From Hypoxylon rubiginosum (Eukaryota; Ascomycota; Sordariomycetes; Xylariales; Hypoxylaceae): DNA of 64,000 nt. The notes under the pieces are model-generated. The model had not been told where the DNA came from. It did no database searches and saw only the letters and a list, made by a program, of their open reading frames with translations. Shown in pieces: positions 59,159 to 64,000 of the stretch; within the stretch, counting starts at the first letter, position 1, and the number at the start of each line of letters is the position of its first letter. The DNA lies in contig CADCXA010000037.1 in the NCBI GenBank assembly GCA_902806565.1, positions 124,001-188,000 on the forward strand. The letters are read 5' to 3'. The position numbers and the translations under genes are program-made.

Positions 59159-62100
59159 GGATAGGTCGCCGTCCTATGGCAATGTTATCGATGCAGGAAG
59201 TTGAGCACAGTCGCAGGCTACAACACTCCGAAGAGAAGATAAACGAGTATCGATGATATGATCCATTGCCTTGGTTTATGGAACATGTGTCTCTAATATG
59301 TTCATCTATCTGTCGAGGGGGGAAATGCGGCCCCCCCACCGCCCGTGCGACTACGACGGACGATAGTCTGGATTATACGGGTATACCAAGAAGGTTAAGG
59401 TTAGTATATCCAAAGTTGAACAATGTATAAAGCATAGGGGCCCTTGTCTAGCGTCGATACCCGGTTCTGGGGACGCCGAGAAGTCACCATTCCCATATTT
59501 GAACAGCCCCGCTACGGCTTGGAATTTTCAGGGGTCCTTTTTCGCGTGTCGCCAACGTACATACCTGCCTAGTTCTTGCCATATGCAATGCAATGTCTAC
59601 ATCCTGCATGTAGATGTTACCCAGTAACGCCGATTCCTTGATAACTGTTCTGGGATTTAAACTGCATTGCTTTCTCTCCACTCGAGATTGGCGACTATTG
59701 CATGTGGCAGATCAAGGAGCCTTGTTATCTACCTGGTACGCAGCTTTGATAACGCGGCTCGAATGGTGTTGGTTGTCATCTACCTCTTCCTTCACCCAGT
59801 GGGTAAGACTGTTGATCATTAGGAGGTTATATCAATGACTTGAGCAACAATTGGGGCAATGAAGGAGCGAGGATACTGTCAGACTGTATAGGGAGAAAAC
59901 CCCTGAATATTTCCGACGTCAACCATATAGACAGACAGGTCATACTATGTAGTAGGACTTTCCGTAGTAGTCTGCTAAAATTTGTAAGGGTCTCGCCACA
60001 ATAGTCTCCATAGCGTCTATCTGTAATTCGCCATATGAAAAACAGTATGTTAAGAGGTATCCAGTGTATGCGAAGACGTATAGTCTAGAGCAGGGTGGTG
60101 GAGAACACTGTGAATGGAGACTTTACTTTAGCATTCTATAGTCCTGCCGAGAAATTTGATCCATGTTATTTACCAGCACCCCGGTACTCTTAGCATCATT
60201 GCTCATATGTATGTCTATCTTTACAGAAAGAAATCATCCCACTGATCAACTTGGAATGTTGGTGATGTCTCCATATTCAAAAGGACTAACGGATCAAACT
60301 GGAAAATGGAACGGTACCAGGTAGCTATTCTGCCAAGACACGTGGAGATATGGAATTAACAACATCACAACTTACCTAGGCTGGTGGGACCCCTTAACCT
60401 GGTAGCCAGATTAGTACGTTTTTGGAGTGCAGGATTTTCGAAAACCCCCGGTTGAGAGGCTACTATAGGTCAGGTCACATTGGGTAAGAACTAGTTTGCT
60501 GACGTGTTTTGAACCATTTTGAGGAGAGAAATACTAATCCGTAAATATTTCGAAGAAGTCCTGCTCACCGCTCCCCCTAGCTAGTGGGATCCTAATCTGC
60601 AACCAAACCCCATCGAAACGTGCTGCACTCGATTAAACGACCAACTTTTGCGGTAGCCGCGGGAACCTACTGGAACCTGTATAGGCGGAAGACTCGGTCA
60701 CTTCGGGATGGCTTGAGCTCGGCAATCTCTTTCTACCTACGCACTTAGCATCTACGCGATGTCACGTTTGTGTGAGCTATAACGAAAAATTGAGAGGTCC
60801 CTTTTAGTATACCTTAGGTAGTGACGTATCCGGTACTAAGTACGGAGGTAGGAGGTAGGAATCAAGAGGAAGAAGTCTATCGCTTTGGCTTGATGGCTTG
60901 AAGTGGGAAAAGGAATGTGAGATATTATTGTGGATATAGGAAACCTGGCGGCCAGAAGGAGGCAAGAGATGGCCAAAGAGGAAATGGATCAAATATCTAC
61001 CCCTCATTCACATTATGTGGAGGCCCACGTTCCCGCGTTGAGTCCGATTACAACTATAGCCCGTCCAGGACAAGGGTGGCCTTGCCGCTCGTCTCTCACG
61101 TTGCGGTAGGGGAGAGCAGTAACATTCAGATAAGCTCCCGACCGGGTTGGTAAGATGCATCGGACGAACGCCTCACGGACGTCTTCCCGTCTTTCGTCTG
61201 TGCACAGCGGTTCTTTAAAAAGAATTCACAGGGGGTCAACATGTTACTTACATGTGGGCAAGGATTATACAGGCGCACGGAGTATTCCCCGTAAGCAGGA
61301 CCACGCCCCCCTTGTAGGACGTCGTAGAAGTGACAAGTCATAAAACGCTCAACACCTAACATGAACATGCAGATCGCACTGACCTTGACTATATTTGGAC
61401 TTGAGAACACCTGATAGACTATAGTGCAATGGCTAGGATGGTTTGTGATGTTGGTGTATGGAGGTATCGTACCTTGAGAATGGAAATCTCGGGCCGCATT
61501 TGGGCAACCCTCGTGACTTGTTCTATATCTCTATTAACTACTAATATAGCTGGATTAGCAATGCTATTACCACGTTTCTTTCTTATCACATTCAGCTAAG
61601 TGTCTCTTGCTAGTGGAGAGCCCCCTTGTGCGACAATGTCGTTGTAACCCCATCTCTTCAGTCCATATCATGACTGTACCAGCAAGCTGGTTATTGTCAT
61701 TCCTTTGACATACTCCCCGTATAGGTAAGCGAATAAAATGATACGATATAAGGAGTTACATAAGAAAGCAAGCGACTTCCAACGGGGGTCGTGTTGTCTC
61801 ACCGCCGCGGCTCGCCAGTGCGTTCACCTCTGTCGGGTATGAGATTCATATTCCAACTTTTATAGCGTGTGATTTGAGATATATCCCTCACGCAAGGCGC
61901 CTAGTAACTTTACAAGCTACTAGAGAATATGTGATACTATAAAATACGATATCATAGGCTGTCATGTAAACGTGTCACGTTTACATATGTTGCTTATCAA
62001 CCTTGGAAACTATTTACCCAACGTCTAGGAATAATACAACGGTTGTAATTATCTATGCCACCTATGTGGAAGCCGTTGACGCTTTCGAGCGAAGTTACAG

Positions 62101-63409
62101 TTTAATATTAGCATACGTAAGATACCTCGGCAAAATATACTGTGTAGATGATCGAAAGAACCGTAATCTGATATTCTATGATAAAATACCGACCTAGGTA
62201 AATAGATAACTACCGCCAAGCTCCGCCAGAGTTATTACATGTAATATTTCCACATATGCTTATATTTTAAATATTCTCAGGAATTTTTACTTGTATGATT
62301 GGTCTGACTTGAAGGCAACCTTTCTCCTCTACCCACCTCTCGCTGACCTAATATTGTTCGTGTATACCTGATTCAGCAACTCTCGTACTACCTGAGTGGG
62401 CCAAACAGAATGCATGTCCCTTTCCTAGAACGGCAACTCAGGTTTGGTTTATATCACGCTACTGAAGCAGGGCTCACCCGAATATCACGTTCGGCAATAC
62501 GCAGTGGGGCTTGTGTTACGATATTATACCCAGGTAGTTATATTATACCTACACTAGGTACCTATACTATATGGCTTGATATTACCACGGTATTCAGTTC
62601 AACGGAACCTAATGCGGATCAAGCCAACCCGAGGCGGCTCTCCAGTCTCTCCGCGTTTGTGGAATATCCCCATTAATATCCTAGTAAAATCCATGATATC
62701 AACCCTCGATGCAGCTTGATGACGACGGCACTTTCTAAGCAACCGAGGCTATATGCTGCGATCCACGAAGTTTAGACCTATCGCATCATCCCTCATAGCG
62801 TTGCCTTGACGCCAAGGGAATATCACGCGCCACTATGTGACTTGCGAGTTTCTTGATGTGATAGTGGTTAGCTAGGATCTATTTAAATGCGCATGCCAAG
62901 AAGCTACTATCATCGACTCGCTTCGAAGAAAGAACATGAAGACATGTGGTATTTTGCACTTAACATCTGGCACCTTATCTCAACTCTTCATTTGCCTCTT
63001 GTTGAACCTTGTAGGCTGCATCGAGGGTTGGATTTGTTCGGTAGGGGATCCAGGGGCGATGAACTGGCTACTTTAGTCATATGGTGCAAACAGCGCTTGC
63101 CAAGATTTCCCGGCTGCGGTACGCGGCGATGACCTCGGAATAAAAATGGTAATGAGACCGGCGGTTTGAAGGGGAGATGACCTTTGGATACATCTGCGTA
63201 CATCTACGACTAGACTACGAGAGGGAATAGCACGGCACATATTATGACCTTCTCTATTAACACTTGACGATGGTAAAGCCACGTTTAAAGGGGGAGTAAT
63301 TTATGTGTAAGGAAAGAGTCAACTATTAATCTATTAAATTACTACGCAAATAAAAGGAAAGAAGATGAATCCTGTATCATCTAAGTGCCAAGCTCGTAGG
63401 AGGTACCTA
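59159..63409. other. Gene-poor region upstream of the PKS, 4.25 kb
   Basis: I find no supported gene and no transposase or reverse-transcriptase motif. The first few hundred bases should hold the PKS promoter. A 23-base near-perfect palindrome sits at 61964-61986. Frames in this stretch are short and change strand often. Confidence 0.45.
61964..61986. repeat. 23-bp palindrome with 11-bp arms
   Basis: ATGTAAACGTG, one T, then CACGTTTACAT: two perfect 11-base arms around one base. Such symmetry fits a dimeric transcription-factor site; each arm also contains GTAAAC, the forkhead core. It lies 2.8 kb upstream of the PKS start. Confidence 0.65.
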
Positions 63410-63928
63410 TTAAAGTTTAAAATAAGCAAGTTGTCCAATTTTCATTTTCATCTTCAAGGGCCTTTGATAAAGCAGACTTGGAAGCTTAAGCCGCTCAATC
63501 TCCGAAATTTGCAGCTCGAATTCCTCACTCATACAAATTTTGCCATTTGCAACCGTCTCTTCGAACTTTACTACACCAACGGCACCGAGAATAGTATCCG
63601 ATTCGACATCTTCTGCTGATTCATTGCTGAGTTTAGGAATAAGAACAAGTCCTCCTCGGAAACATAGTTTATGGAGGCCTAACGAGATAGCTTCGTTGGC
63701 CATGGCTTCAAAAGTATAAAATTTATCACAGGTCTCGCAGGACTGGCCCGAAAAATAATCGCTACAAGCAAGACACTTATGAACGTGGCAAAACGGGCAT
63801 TGCGGCCGACTTCGAACTGCGTCACGTAGACTTGAAGCTAGAGTAGATTTAGTTACCTGGACGAAACTATGGCCGCAGCCGAAGAAGATTCCCGTTCCTT
63901 CAAGCTCGCCGATACCCGTCTGTGACAT
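63410..63928 (-). CDS. Cys-rich hypothetical protein with RING-like zinc-binding pattern
   Basis: A single frame of 172 residues from an ATG at 63928. Its first half has paired metal-ligand candidates: GCGHSFVQV, then PQCPFCHVHKCLACSDYFSG and QSCETCDKF. The CxxC pairs with an intervening His resemble a RING or other treble-clef zinc domain. The second half has no recognisable motif. The frame may be one exon of a larger gene continuing past the window edge, since the 5' side is only 70 bases from the end. Function is unknown; a ubiquitin-ligase role would be guesswork. Confidence 0.55.
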   Translation of the reverse strand: MSQTGIGELEGTGIFFGCGHSFVQVTKSTLASSLRDAVRSRPQCPFCHVHKCLACSDYFSGQSCETCDKFYTFEAMANEAISLGLHKLCFRGGLVLIPKLSNESAEDVESDTILGAVGVVKFEETVANGKICMSEEFELQISEIERLKLPSLLYQRPLKMKMKIGQLAYFKL

Positions 63929-64000
63929 GATGGGCTGATGCTTTAGTGACTCGGTAGTTGCAAAGTAAGCCTACATGTTGATATCAGCAACCCTACGTAA

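Noticed and set aside
60804..63282. Short frames upstream of the PKS, examined as possible tailoring genes or transposon remains
   Set aside because: None has a cofactor loop, catalytic motif or transposase triad; they are short, in mixed frames and bounded by many stops.

Overview
The window is nuclear DNA of a filamentous ascomycete (Pezizomycotina; gene content and style suggest Sordariomycetes, but I cannot fix the genus). The evidence is: almost every recognisable gene is split by short introns of about 45-130 bases with GT..AG borders; it carries fungal-type families (HET-domain protein, ankyrin/CorA fusion, highly reducing polyketide synthase, GEP4, NTA1-like amidase); and gene density is about one per 3 kb. 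I joined exons by hand so that reading phase is kept at each junction. I saw no tRNA, rRNA, CRISPR or complete transposon.

Layout. 1-0.7 kb: 3' part of a SAM-dependent methyltransferase. 0.7-5.5 kb: a long gene-poor stretch with simple repeats. 5.5-7.7 kb: mitochondrial-type NAD malic enzyme. 8.1-12.8 kb: a nine-exon ankyrin-repeat protein ending in CorA-like membrane helices. 13.9-15.3 kb: a single-pass membrane protein with a cysteine-rich ectodomain; a paralogue lies at 26.5-28.3 kb. 17.8-20.6 kb: protein N-terminal amidase-like hydrolase with a 13-base microexon. 22.3-23.3 kb: secreted protein made of two related domains. 23.6-24.6 kb: a doubtful small secreted protein. 28.6-29.8 kb: derlin (ERAD).

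30.4-31.0 kb: decayed NACHT/ankyrin relic. 31.5-33.6 kb: HET-domain protein. 34.4-35.0 kb: small secreted protein. 36.0-45.1 kb is a housekeeping block: bifunctional ornithine acetyltransferase (arginine), RFC4 clamp-loader subunit, a small membrane protein, a GFA-type zinc protein, ORC2 and GEP4. 47.1-48.9 kb: low-complexity hypothetical protein. 49.5-50.3 kb: CutC-like protein. 50.5-59.2 kb: a 15-exon, about 2,608-residue highly reducing PKS (KS-AT-DH-MT-ER-KR-ACP). 59.2-63.4 kb: gene-poor. 63.4-63.9 kb: a cysteine-rich protein.

How the parts relate. The housekeeping genes act independently. The accessory genes fall into themes: likely non-self recognition or stress sensing (ankyrin-CorA, HET, NACHT relic), cell-surface or secreted proteins (the receptor-like pair and secreted proteins), and specialised metabolism (the PKS). 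The PKS has no recognisable tailoring enzyme beside it, and its DH and ER motifs look degenerate. The most unusual observations are the PKS motif losses, the in-frame 81-bp duplication in the ankyrin-CorA linker, the catalytic cysteine codon split by an intron in the amidase, the two-domain secreted protein, and the over-represented palindrome TACCTAGGTA.
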